Shown here: positions 1 through 14,100 of the stretch, one piece after another
Numbering within the stretch: position 1 is the first letter of the stretch
Layout: each line of letters begins with the position of its first letter
Assembly: GCA_034509425.1 (NCBI GenBank)
Contig: JAVTVJ010000344.1
Location: forward strand, 124,001-188,000
Direction of reading: 5' to 3'
Origin: Eopsaltria australis
Taxonomy: Eukaryota; Chordata; Aves; Passeriformes; Petroicidae
Length of the DNA: 64,000 bases
Program-made: the position numbers and the translations under genes
The notes under the pieces: generated by a model
Told to the model about the DNA's origin: nothing
The model's database searches: none
What the model saw: the letters and a program-made list of their open reading frames with translations, nothing else

Positions 1-1421
1 AGCACTAGCAGGTGAGGTGTGGAGAAATATCTGGGTATTCTCAGAATGTTGGTAATATTTCAGCTTGTGTTTTCTTGCTTATCTATTTGTGTTTATATTA
101 TGGGACTGGGAGACAGAAACCACAGAATCTCCTTAAAGGAAGGCATGTTTTGCAATTAAGGGCAATTGCCCAGCAGTACTAGGGAAGAATGGCTGCTATT
201 GGAATTAATAACATTAATAGAGATGAAATCCAGGTCACCTAGGTACTCTGAGAATTGTTGGGCCACCATTTATGTAAGACAGCTTCAAATATCAGACAGT
301 AAGTCATGATTTAAGTATTTTCATAAAGTAGTTGCAACAGCTTTCTTTAGAGATCCCAAAATGTTTACCTCTTTAAAATTTGAGTAATCTTTTCCATCTA
401 CTGTGCATTTAGTTATTCTTTGACTTTTAGCTATCATGAAGATAAAAGTCCAAGAGATGAATGGAGAATATTAACTTGCTCTTCTGAAGTCTCTTTAGGC
501 ACCCATACTCCAGATCAGAATTCTTCATGTCCTATTCTGCAGTGCTGCTCTGCACCAGGGGAAGTTTCACCTTAATCTGTGATTTCTGCATGAATCAAAT
601 GTGCTTTTCAGCAAAAGTAATCTGGTCTAGTTGCCAGGGGGAAGCTGCTAAGATTAGTAAGCCTATCTGCTCTTTGGTCTGATTACCAAAACTGTGTTAT
701 TTGGAACTGAAACATTCCTTTTCACTTAACTGTTGCATCTCTATGCAAAGGTGACCATAAGCCACTAGTATTGAGTTTGTGTCTAAAATAATGAGGTTTT
801 TGGATGTTTCATTTCAGAAATAAAAAGGATTTGCCTTCTAAATTATTTGGTGATGTGAAAGCCAATTTGTAATTGAAGTCACAGTAGACTTAGAACCCTT
901 GAGTAGTATACATTTGCTTGCTGGTATATTTTGCAGTGTGTTTGTTTATGTTTCAGGCTATAAGGGAACTACACATAAGAAGATACATGCACATAGTCAC
1001 AAATTGCTGTGATCTGAAACTAGCTAGGGAAAAGGAACTTACTACTTTTTCTTAGGCATTTGTTGGTCAAGTTTAATCATGTTCAGCATTGTTGCTTCTC
1101 AGTAGTCTGATATAGGAGACTAATTCTAGAATAATGTACTAATACAGTCTTGTGGTCTTGAAAGATTGAGATCTGTAATGAAAAATACTAGTTTTTGTAT
1201 AATTCTCATTTGAAAGGCTTTTTCTACATCTAGAGATTTCTTTGATCACCTTCTATGGAAGTTTTCTCACAGACAAAAAACAACGGAAGGATTTCCTGTA
1301 ATACTCAACTACAAAATCAAAAGCCAAGTTCTGAAATTATGTCACATTCTATAAGACATCTGGGAATGAAAATTACCTTGGAACAGCTACATATAATGAA
1401 GAGTTTCTCTCCTTTTCCTAG
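1..1421 (+). other. UBQLN1: UBQLN1 intron (3' part)
   Basis: AT-rich sequence without a recognisable exon. The preceding UBQLN1 exon, which should end in a run of Gln codons, is not found, so it lies upstream of the window. No repeat is recognised here. Confidence 0.75.
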
Positions 1422-3794
<2,373 letters not shown>

Positions 3795-4351
3795 CAGTGT
3801 TTCTTTTAACTTGAAAAAATGTAATTTATTTTTGATAACAGCTCTTAAATCTTTCAAATTGCTTTATTTCATTCTGACTCTTGGGATTGTCTTGTTATAA
3901 CTAAAACCAGTCTGATGCATTTGAAGGTGGAGTGCAGTACTTTTCTTCAGACAGTGGGAATCAACGCATTTTCACTTTGAGTGCATCAGTTCTTTTGTTC
4001 TGCATTATTTGTGATTTTTTGGAAACAATATCAGCTTTCACAGTTGGATGAACAAGTTTTGTCTGACCTACAAATGGCCAATTTATTTACTACTTAAACA
4101 GTATCCTTCAGTAGTAATTTATGTAGATTACAAATTAAGAAGAAAACAAATTAATTGCAGCTGTGGGTACCAATGCTGCTTATTGTGATTTTGGCATGTT
4201 TTTTTTTCTTGACTAGCAAAATGCTGGAAGATTTATACCACTTGAGTAATCTACCATCTTTTGCTTTAATTTGTATAAACACAATATATACAACAGAGAG
4301 AGCTCATTTCTAGAGATTTACACAATACAATAGAGTGAAATTGTAAGTAAT

Positions 4352-4418
4352 GAAAAAACAAACAACCAAAAACCCCCCAAAAAAACCCCACCAAAAAAAA
4401 AAAACCAAGAAAAAAAAA
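4352..4418. repeat. A/C-rich low-complexity tract
   Basis: The tract is made of A runs broken by AAC, CCCC and CCAA units, and sits inside the probable UBQLN1 3' UTR. It looks like a decayed simple repeat. Confidence 0.8.
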
Positions 4419-4826
4419 GTGGTAGGTCTTGGATTTGGTGTAGAATTGTCCAGGATCTTTGATAACTATCTGAGAAAAAATGCTTAAGCAACTTCAGTTG
4501 AAATATACTAGAATTACTGTTCTGGTTGTCTCTTTACATTTAACTGTACAGAAACCTGCATTATAACATTATCTCAATATTCACAGATTAACTGTAAGTT
4601 ACTTTGGTCATTGTGCAAATTGAAGAGCCATGGCCTTGTGCTCTGGAATTGCTTCTATGGCTATTTGGCTTGTTCCACTGAGATTTTGACATGTATTCTG
4701 ATTTGTAATTGGAGAAATTACTTTCATTCATGGTCATGTGATACTCTAATTACTTTTAACCACCAAGTAAAAAATACTGTATAGCTTTTGAGTTTTTATT
4801 GGTAGTTACTTCTCTTGTGCACAGGT

Positions 4827-4832
4827 AATAAA
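4827..4832 (+). terminator. UBQLN1: Poly(A) signal AATAAA of UBQLN1
   Basis: A canonical AATAAA hexamer lies about 1.03 kb after the stop codon. It is followed within 20-40 bases by TTGTTTCAGTGTGTTTG, a plausible T/GT-rich downstream element. Confidence 0.6.
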
Positions 4833-5558
4833 TGAATTAAAAATTTAAGCATCTTGTTTCAGTGTGTTTGCAGTTGATCATTACTTAAAAATCAAGATGG
4901 CTGTCCATCTTGAGAGCAGTTGAGTAAGCTCAAGCCTGGCAATATTTATCAGCTTTGCATTAAAACTAGTAAACCTGTGGTGTGAGGTGGTGGGAGGAGA
5001 GTCAGGGATGGATGATGTTGAAGACTTCCAACTTAGATGAAGTGGGGATAGTGGAACAAAAGTTGAAATTAATCTGTTTTTTATTGCTCTTTTGAGTCAG
5101 TTTAATGAACTTGTGCACTTCAGGTTCCTTCAGAGTTCTCGAACCTGATCTTCTGCACAGGGCAATTCTTCATTTTCCCTATGCCTATTCTCACCTGAGA
5201 CTTGGGCAGTGTGGCTGGAGCACTTGCCAGTGAAAAAAAGGCAAAAAAGTCATCGAGTACCTCAGCCTTCTCCATGTCCTACATAACCAGGTCTTCCATA
5301 TCCCTCATGAAAGGAGCCAGATTTTCCGTAGTCTTTTACTGCTAATGTACCTAAAGAAGATTTTTGTTACTCTTCATGGTTTTGGCCAGATTTACTTCTG
5401 TCAGTGCTTTAGCTTTCCTAACCGTCTCCCTGCTTTCACCTTCTGCAACTTGGGCAGTGTGGCTGGAGCACATGCCAATGAAGGGAGCAGACTGGGCATC
5501 AGTCAGTGGGTGCTGAGCAACTGTACTGTTCCTCATGTGTTTCTCTTGGGTTTTACTC

Positions 5559-5589
5559 CTCCCTCTCTCTCTCTCTCTCCCTCTCTCTC
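5559..5589. repeat. (CT)n microsatellite
   Basis: A run of CT dinucleotides with small interruptions, inside the degraded CR1. Confidence 0.85.
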
Positions 5590-6165
5590 ATACTAACTAC
5601 CACAACAGCAATAATTTCATCTCCCTGGCTGTTTGGACGATTTCTCTGTATTATTCCCAGGCTACCTTTCCCTGTTTTTGTGCTCTGTAAGCTACCTGTT
5701 CATCTTTTAAATTCGTCCAGGACCTCCTTGTTCATCCATACAAGCCTCCTGACATTCTTTTCTAATTTCCTCTTTGTTGGAATGCATTGATCTTGAGCCT
5801 TGAGGAAACAATCCTTGAATGTCATACAGCCCTCTATGCTCAGGGCTTTGTCCCATGGTGTTCTACCAAGGAGATCCTCCAGGAAGCCAAATTCAGCTCT
5901 CCTGAAGTCCAGCATAGTCATCTTGCTTCTCACTCTCCTTGTTGCCATAAGGATCTCAATCTCCACTGTTTCATGGTCATTGCAGCCCAGCCTGCCCTTG
6001 GGTTTTGCATTCCCCACCAGCTCCTTGTTGCTGAGAACAAGATCCAGCCTAGCATCTCTCCTCTTTGGCTCCTTTATCAGTTGGAGAAGGGAATTGTCAT
6101 CAGTGAAGGTACTGGAATGCATATGCTCTACTGTCTTGAGCCTCCAACAGGCTGTCACAACCTGG

Positions 6166-6170
6166 AAGCA
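6166..6170. repeat. Target-site duplication AAGCA, left copy
   Basis: The pentamer lies directly before the TG terminus of the solo LTR. The partner is at 6850-6854. The identical pair at both ends, together with TG/CA termini, sets the insertion boundaries. Confidence 0.65.
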
Positions 6171-6849
6171 TGTGTAATGTTTCTTGTAAATTCTCGTCTG
6201 TCTCAGCAAAGTCCACGCGTCTATACAGTAGCCTTAACTCCAGCAATTAGCCCACTATTTAGCTGTAAAAGTGTTGGCTAACAAGCTCTCCCAACTTCTA
6301 CAACAAGCTTTAAAACTAGCTCCCAAATCTCACAATAAACTTCAGGTGTTGAGTAAGTGATAGAATATGATTGCTGAGATAAGACAGGAGAGAATAAATG
6401 GAAAAGAGAGAAAGGTCAGTCCTTAGATCCTGCACTGGTCCTGCTTCTGTGGATGGTCTGGATCTGGGATCAACAGAGAGAGAGAATGCTGGGAACCAAT
6501 CCACTTCCTTTTATAGTTTACCTGCCTCTCATGTAAAACAGATTTTTTTTGTGCCATTCATGCTGTATTGTTCACATGTGCGCAGTTAGTTTTTTACAGC
6601 CCTCCAGGAAATGAGTCAGAGGGAGTTAGGGGACTGTGGTGTTCTGGAGCCCCTTTTAGTGAGGTGTCTGAAACTTGACCCTGCTCTTGACAAGTGCACT
6701 AAGCATGAGTCTCAAGGCAGACTTGCAATCTTAACAACTCAGGAAGGAAAAGGAAGTTGGCCCGGAACAGCACTGACTGCCCCACCTCTGCAGGACCCTT
6801 GCAATCCAATCAAAACATTCCTGTTGCAACACTTGGAATGTTTGAGCCA
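6171..6849 (-). mobile_element. Solo LTR of an endogenous retrovirus, inserted in CR1
   Basis: A 679-bp stretch with no CR1 similarity splits the CR1 endonuclease region. It begins TGTGTAATG and ends GAGCCA on the + strand, giving TG...CA termini. It is flanked on both sides by the pentamer AAGCA (6166-6170 and 6850-6854), a 5-bp target-site duplication. A TATA-like box, CTATAAAAGG on the - strand, lies at 6507-6516 and suggests - strand orientation. No internal retroviral sequence adjoins it, so it is a solo LTR left by recombination. The family is not identified; a 5-bp duplication fits ERVL-type elements among others. Confidence 0.7.
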
Positions 6850-6854
6850 AAGCA
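6850..6854. repeat. Target-site duplication AAGCA, right copy
   Basis: The pentamer lies directly after the CA terminus of the solo LTR and matches 6166-6170. Confidence 0.65.
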
Positions 6855-8280
6855 TATTTAAGATGCTTATGCCTGGTCCTCCAGATGGCTGTTGCAGTGG
6901 TTGGAAACCCCCATGAGGACCAGGGTTTGTGAATGTGATGCTTTTCTTCTCTGTCTGTGGAGGGCTTCATTGGCTTGGTCTCCCTGGTCAGCTGGCCTGT
7001 AGTAGGCCTCCACTATAAAGTTACCTGTGCTTACCCTCCCTTTAATCCTCACCTATAAGCTGTGTTAGCTCCTCGTCCATTCCAGGTGCAGCTCCATGCA
7101 CTCGATGGTCACTGACAGAGAGGTTGACACCTCTTCCTCACTTCCCCTGCCTGTCCTTCCTAAAGAGACTGTATCCTTCCATTCCAACACACCAGCTATA
7201 GGAGTTGCCACCATGTTTCCATGATGCCTGTAAGATTATAGACCTGCAGGCATGCATATGTCTTGTCTCTGTTCCCTATGCTGGATGTGTTAGCATAGAA
7301 GCATTTAAGTTGGCCCTCAGTGAAAATTAGCTTCTCTGTGGAGTGGCTGCAATCCCTTTGTGCTGCCCTCCAGGTGTTCTGCTGACCTGCAGAAGACTCT
7401 AGACTCTGGGTATATATTGCTGGCTCTGGCACCTAACTGATGTAAGTAAGATGGCAAGTCATCCCACACCTTATCACTATTAAATAGGATGACACCTCCC
7501 TCCTCCCAATCATAAGTTGTTTTAAGCTGTATCAATGACTCCTGCTAACCCTTGACCTAAGACCCTCTTCTCCTTTTAAGAGAGGTGATGCTTCTGATCC
7601 CATCTGATACCAGCAACAATGGTGCTATCTTAGCCATCCCATTGTCAGCCCAAAATTTTGGCAGTGACATGAGCCTCAGAGCCACATGTTAATAGACTGG
7701 ATCCATCTGTTTCTTTCAGTCACTACCTGCACATGGAGGATTAGAGAAAAAAAAACCTGTGCCCAATTCCCTCACCAATTGTCCCAAGGCCTTGAAGTCT
7801 CTTTTGATGGCCTTAGGACTGAGTATATGTTGTGACTTCATCACTACTCTCATACAGGATCAGCAATGGGTAGTAGTCTGAGCACTGTACCAGGCTGGGA
7901 AGTTTCCTGGTGACATCCTTAACCTTGACCCCAGGGCTGCAGCAGACTTCCTTGAGGGAAGCATATTGGTCCTTCCACCCCCCTTAGAAGGGAACAACCT
8001 ACCACCACAATCATTATTTTCTTCCTCATGGAACTGATCTTGTTATGAGCTGTTGGCCTTTCTGGCCTTGATAACATCTCCAGTGGAGAGGGACCTTCAT
8101 CCTCATCATTTGTAGCATGACCTTCCTTACCCGTAACTATTGTAGAGAGGCACCTAAAGGGAGGGTGAGATGGGCAAGGAGGTGTTTTGCCTGTTGTCCC
8201 AAGCAAGGACTTGCCTCTGTTCGTTGTTTCCTTCTGACCTTCTGCCTGGCAGAAGGTTACAGGACCCTCTGATAAGAAAG

Positions 8281-10173
8281 AATGGAAAGCAAGTAGTTTC
8301 TGTAGAATAATCTCTACTTTTTTACAGTTATTTTCACAGTGACTATTAGGATCTCCAAATAAAGTAATTTGACTTAAGTGTGCCTTGAGTTAAAAATAGT
8401 TACAACTCCCTCATCAATCAGGGATTGTTCTGCTACCTTTTTGTTCCACTGCACATGTGCATTAAAATCTGAGAGTAGTTTTATGTGGTTAGTATTGGGA
8501 TAATTCACATCTTAGTATTAATTTGGGACACACAGAATATAAGTGAACAGAAGTAATGCTTTGTTGTCTTTCAGAATAGCAGGTAACAGGCAACTGATTA
8601 GGTTGACAACAACCTTCTTTGCAGTATCTTTTAAGTAAAAGCAAAATGTAAATATATTAAAAGGGTAAACGAAGGAAATACTCCCAACACAGAAGCAAAG
8701 ACTTAGAAATACCCTGACCTAATTTGAAGAAGCATGAACTGCCTGTAAGTACAAACATACTACTTTGTTTAGAAGCCTTCCCAAATCCAAGCTGCTTACA
8801 TAAAATTCTCTGAAAGAGAATGGTTTTTAACTGTTGAGTACAATTTTCTGTTGGTGAAGTCACTTTGCGAGCATTCTATAAATGCTGGCAAGTAGATCTG
8901 AAAAATCAGTCTGGCCTTCTCAGAACTCATATTTAAAAATGTCCCTTTTAAAAAAAATTATTTACAGGTCTGCGTGTGACAGGATGCAGCTGCTGTAGAA
9001 TATCTTTGTCTGGCTATATTGTGTGTGAAAGAAGTAACCATAAATCTGTATTTAAAAATGTGTACATTAGTCAGCTGTTAGTAAAACGGTGTAGTGGGAA
9101 AGATGAAAACCTCATTAACAGCAAAGGTGCCACGAGAGGGTGCTGTGTCTGTGATTTTCATACAAAATTTGTATAGGTTTGACAAGTCACTTGGTCTGAA
9201 GGGGTCTCGGAAATTTGAGGGTGTTAAGAAACATAAGACATCCCTGTCTCTTTCACTTAACTTTGCCTCTGTGTCTTAAACGTGCACCCTGGCTCTTGGA
9301 ACAAACAGGCTCTGAGGTGAAAGCAACCTTGTAGTGTACATCAGTAGACTAAAACTGGTAACTGCCTGGTATTCTCCTGTCAGGTTACATATAAATAGGA
9401 AAAGACCACTTCTGGGTAGGTTAATGCCTAAAATCCCAACTCTGTGTCCAAAAATTGCTGCTTTCAGTAAGATAATGCCCATTTATTGCACTAATTTAGG
9501 CACAGTAGTTTGTCTAGTAAACCACAAAGCCCTTACTATTTTCTTACGTAGTGAGAACCATGACTTATGTGTTTCAACTACTTACCCAGGTTAAAAATAA
9601 CACAAAAGATGCTTTCAGACATGAGGTGTTCTACAGGAGTTTATCCATCATCCCAGGAATAAAAAAAAAATTGCATGACACACTAAAAATATCCTTGTGT
9701 GACAGCACATGGGGATGTCTCCATTTGGACAAGACTCAATCTTTCTTACAGAAACTGTCTGAAGTTTTCGTAACACTAAGTTGAAAAGGCATGTCTTGTA
9801 TAACATGACATGAAGTACTTTTTGAAAAACACCTTGGCAGTAAAAAAGGACTCTAACCCTAAATTCTCTGAGCTAGCTGACTGATTTGATATTTGGAATT
9901 TTCTTCTGATCTTCATCCAAAAAATATGAGAAAAATATATATTAGGAATAGTTTGATCAAAAGTTTTAAAACAATTGTATGGACTACGCACTGAGCTGCC
10001 TACCAGCATTGGAAAGAAGAAGGTCCAACTGCGAAAAAGTTTTCAGAAAGAAGGAAATGTCCATCAACCTTGCATTCAGTATCTTAAATCACTGGTTGAC
10101 TCACACTCGAATGCAGTGTGTATGCTTTGTACATGAAAGCTCTAAGTTCAGAGCAGTATGATGCCACTTGTGG
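8281..10173. other. Intergenic sequence between UBQLN1 and IDNK
   Basis: AT-rich sequence with no recognisable gene, RNA gene or mobile element. The short open frames here have no family resemblance. It lies between the tail-to-tail UBQLN1 and IDNK genes, beyond the CR1 copy. Confidence 0.6.
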
Positions 10174-10179
10174 TTTATT
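10174..10179 (-). terminator. IDNK: Candidate poly(A) signal of IDNK
   Basis: TTTATT on the + strand is AATAAA on the - strand. It is the first canonical signal after the IDNK stop, about 650 bases away. ATTAAA variants closer to the stop are alternatives. Confidence 0.35.
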
Positions 10180-10827
10180 TCTAAACCTTTCCATTCAATA
10201 AATTTTGCATATTGCATCACCACCACTATCTTTTTTCCCTCACATTTTTCAGCTTGGTGGTCAATGCATGCAGTAAGAGTTCAGAAGAGTTCTCATGAAG
10301 TCAGCAGTACTCTGGTGAGGTCAACAACGATACAAACACAGAACCTACAGCTTGATGAAAATTCAGCATTGAGACAGGGGTAGTGTCAGGTATGGAACTT
10401 CATCATGCATGTTCCTGCCTCTTCAAGAAAAATTACATTATTTTTGACAAAGCTGTAAATTATTTAATCTTGTAATAGCAGATGTGCCCATCTCAATGTC
10501 TGACAGAGTAAATATTAAAATTAAGAAAATAAATTATTCTGTGTGAATAAATCCTGTGACCCTTGCCAGGATTTTCAAAAGCAGGCTCTTACTAAAATGA
10601 GGATTTTAACTCCATAGAGTGAAGGGCTTAAAAAGTTAACGGTTCTTGCAAATTACATCTTACATGTCTTTTACAGAGTCTTGATAAAAAAAGCAAGAGT
10701 AGTAAAACAGCTCTTAAAAGTAAGTTGGTTTAATAATCAATTTAATAATTAAAATCCTGTCTCATAGCCTTGCTATCCTTCAGGGAATTTATATATGTGT
10801 CATTCAGAAAATTACTTCAGCAAAGCC
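10174..10827 (-). other. IDNK: IDNK 3' UTR (probable)
   Basis: AT-rich non-coding sequence after the IDNK stop. The first canonical AATAAA on the - strand is at 10179-10174. Closer ATTAAA variants near 10728-10745 could give a much shorter UTR. The end is therefore uncertain. Confidence 0.4.
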
Positions 10828-11173
10828 TCACCCCTGAAGAATGGCACTCTCAATCTCTAGCACTATTTCAGTGAGAGATTTTTCTAGACTGACAGTAATG
10901 AAGTTTTCTGGTGCACTAGGTGGCTCCAGAGTATCAAACTGGGACTTTAGAAGTTCAGGGGGCATAAAATGACCTCTCCGCTTCTCCAGGCGGCCAGCAA
11001 TCATGTCCATAGGTCCATCCAAATGAACAAAGAGGATCTTCAGTGCTGGGTTTTCTCCTGGTTGCTCTGGCTGGTTGCTTTCAATTGCAGATGCTCCACT
11101 AATTAGCACACGCCTGTACATTTTCTTCAGCGCAGAACAGGCCAGAATTGCATCTTGTCTAGATGTGTCTTCT
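10828..11173 (-). CDS. IDNK: IDNK last coding exon
   Basis: The exon begins with one base completing the split arginine codon, then [17 protein letters not shown]. It includes the lid-like segment [15 protein letters not shown] and ends ILQG with TGA at 10830-10828. Its acceptor TAG follows an unusually long T run (11179-11203 on the + strand as A). The loop between YRRVL and LKILFVHL is shorter and different from human. Confidence 0.95.
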
Positions 11174-14100
11174 CTATCAAAAAGAAAAAAAAAAAAAAAA
11201 AAAGCAAAAACTCCTGACATATTTACATGTGGTATAACAAAAATGGCTTCTTAGTTCTGCTGAACAAGGTAGACAGGCCCTAGCTCCTCAAGAAGGACAG
11301 CCATGGGAGTAGCTGCATTTTGAGAGTGGTATTTGAGTAATTTTGACAGGATTTTGAAACCAAATTTCCAGTCCAGGTAAAGATGATTTGAAAGTGAGGT
11401 AAAGCTAGCCAACCTTCTGGTAAAATCTCAGCCTTAGGGACTTTGTGTATTAGCCACCATTCTTTCCTAAATTCAATTCAATTCTAGCACAAGGAAGTGT
11501 CAAGGTAATTTCCTTAATTGCTGAGAACAGGAACTAAATATCCACAGAAACACCTATCCATTATCTATATAATTACTGTACTATTCTCTCTAAAGGTAAG
11601 TGGCTGATAAACAGTACAGACCACCATTCTTAAATACACAGTATTTTCAACACCTGTTGTCACTGTCTCAGATTCAACTGTAATTTATGTTTCCTGCAAC
11701 TCATTGGTGGCATTGCGTATGCTCATTTTAGATTAAACAAGAGATTGCAGGTCAGTGAATGCTTTGCGCATGTATTTTCTGCTGACAAGGTTTCTTAAAA
11801 TAAAGCATTTAACTCTGGGTGTGTCTGTTCTACCAAAAAGCAAATCCAGAATTAGTTGTCTCTGTGAAGAGTGAATAAAATTCCTGCCTAAGAAAATACA
11901 TTCTGTAGTAAAATTTATACCAGATATAAACCTATTTAAAAATCATTCTATGGTCATCAGATTTTGGTTCAAAGGGAAGTAAGAACTTTTAATACCTACC
12001 AGTATCACCTACGTAAGTCAGTGACAGCCTCAGCTACTAATAACTACTAATAATTAAACATTGGCATTAGGCTCTTTTAAAGTATAGTTGATTTTGTAAA
12101 GTTTCTAGAGCTGGGCAGTGGCATTGAGCTATCATGTAACATAAAGCAAGGGGTCCAGCAAATCAATCCAGACAAATTTCTCAGTGAATTAACCCATGCT
12201 TCAGTAAGGTATGCTCACCTAATGTGCACAAGCAAGTGTAAAGCCTCGCTAAACAGTCCCTGCCTTCCCAACCTTTTCCCTGTTTGGGACATACGCCGTC
12301 CCTTCATCATGGTTGGATGCTCTCCCATATGTCCATGCCTCTCAAAATTAAGAGCCCAGAACTGACACAGCACTTCAGATGTGGCCTCACCTGTGCAAAA
12401 GGAGAGGGGAAGGATCACCTCCTTTGATCTGCTGGCAAAACTTGGTCTAATACAGCCCAGGATTCAGGATTCTGCTGGCCTGCCTTGCCAGAACAGCACA
12501 TTGCTGGCATATGTCCAGCTGGGGTTGTCCACTGTGGCTCCCTCAGGCCCTTTTCTGCTGCTTTCCAGCTGAGTGCCCCCCAGTGTCTGTACCAGTGCCT
12601 GGGGTTATTCCTTCCCACGGGCAGGATTTTGCACTTTTTAAAAGGGGCCTTCTGTTTCTACAGCCTTTCAAGGTCCCTCTGCATCAGTTACTCCTCCCAT
12701 TTTGATGTCATCTGCAAATTAGCAGAGTACACTCAAGCAAACTCCAACAGTATCAAACAAACTTGACACTGTATCTTATTCAAAATAACAGTATTTTATC
12801 CTGCTGTTGTTATTGGTGTATTTTGTGGTTATGTTCTTTGCAAGTAGCTAATGTCAGGCTTAATAAACTAGATCCTTGAAATTTTTTTTACATAGATAGT
12901 AGAAAAACAACCACCATTGGCAACAATTTCCCACTTTATTTCTCAGGGATTAGCTCACCATCAGCAATTATTACAATGGTTTAGATTAGTAAAAATAGAA
13001 CAACTTTACTACCTGCAGAATTTCTTTACACTACCACTTGCATTTCTGCTTTGCAATGCAATGGGAAAAACACTTCTGGTACATCCGTCTTTAGCTAAAA
13101 CTTTTTAAAACTAGATATTCTCTTACCTCCTTAGTATATCATGCAATGCACAAAGCCATGGAATCCTGTCCTAGAAAGAAAACAAGTTAGTTAAAAATTC
13201 TTTAGAAATTAATTTGAAACAATTGCTCCTAGCATCTCAGATATTTGACTAGAGGTAAAAATTAGCATTAAACTGTACAGCAAGTTCAGTTTTGAATCTT
13301 TCTTTCTTTTTAGACTTGTTACCACAGCCTGAAGGCTAATAAGAAGTGCTAGGCATATTATGAATAAGATGCTTTTAGTGGAATAGTACTTTTTATATTA
13401 CAGTTCCCTACAAGTATATGATGGAAGTAATATGCATGCAAGTGTAGCATGCACCTTGTAAATCTCTGAAGGACAGTCAACTTACTCTTGCTTCTATTAT
13501 ACCATGCAAATGCACAGATAGAGTTGTTACTTCTTTTTCCTTATATAGTGTCTTACACACACCCCCCACTCCCATTTTGGGTGCAAGTTGAAGCTTTCAT
13601 TAAATTCAATAAATTTCATTAAATTTAGACAGATCTAAATTTAGTTATCTGCAATAATTATATTTACATCAGTAGCAATCACAAACGTCACCATAGCCAC
13701 AATTTCTCAAAACTTTTACCCATTACTTAGGCAAACACAATGTGAGTGATCAATCAGATGCTTATTTAATCTGAAATTTTAAGCTGCTGCAAGCTTTAGT
13801 CATACCTAATGAGCACTAAATAACTGCTCCCTTTAATCTTTCAGTGCTGTTACTGCTGGGTGAGCACAATAAATGATAACATGGACAAATAAATGCAACA
13901 ATTTGTTTGTTGCTGTCATTGCAGAATAACTTCCCCATGGCATTCAAGAAGGCCCTCACAATTTTGCACCTCTCATTTTTCAGAAGACATGCTTTCCTCT
14001 TGCTGAGCACCATGCACCAATGGTTTAGTCATTTAAGTGTACAATGCTGCTACAGAGAACATACTACAACTACTAGTGAAAGAGCCAAGTTTTTGACCAG

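Larger units (their letters stand above)
3795..4850 (+). other. UBQLN1: UBQLN1 3' UTR (probable)
   Basis: AT-rich sequence follows the UBQLN1 stop codon with no coding signal. The first canonical AATAAA found downstream, at 4827-4832, has an ATTAAA beside it and a T/G-rich stretch just after, so cleavage near 4850 is likely. The UTR includes an A/C-rich low-complexity patch (4352-4418). The end point is inferred; longer forms using sites beyond 4850 cannot be excluded. Confidence 0.65.
5105..8280 (-). mobile_element. CR1 LINE copy with ORF1 esterase-like and ORF2 endonuclease regions, broken
   Basis: A long degraded CR1 retrotransposon on the - strand, interrupted by an LTR at 6171-6849. Reading 5' to 3' on the - strand: about 8200-7540 resembles the ORF1 SGNH/esterase-like domain (VVVGCSLLRGVEGPIC matches the family VVVGDSLLRGTEGPIC). 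About 7530-6850 and 6170-5690 resemble the ORF2 AP-endonuclease (TETWW-like ITGIMETWW, YYRPADQGDQANEAL, LVLMG.SNH, then RRDARLDLVLSNKELVG and WMNKE). About 5690-5105 resembles the linker and the very start of the reverse transcriptase (KAKALTEVNLAK, DMEKAEVLDDFFAFF, then a stretch matching DQVREHLRNLKVHKS). Stops and frameshifts are frequent, so it is not functional. Most of the RT and the 3' UTR are missing, which is unusual for a LINE copy. Confidence 0.88.

Noticed and set aside
5787..6281. 164- and 125-codon frames on the + strand
   Set aside because: They are antisense to the CR1 endonuclease remnant, whose - strand reading matches the family.
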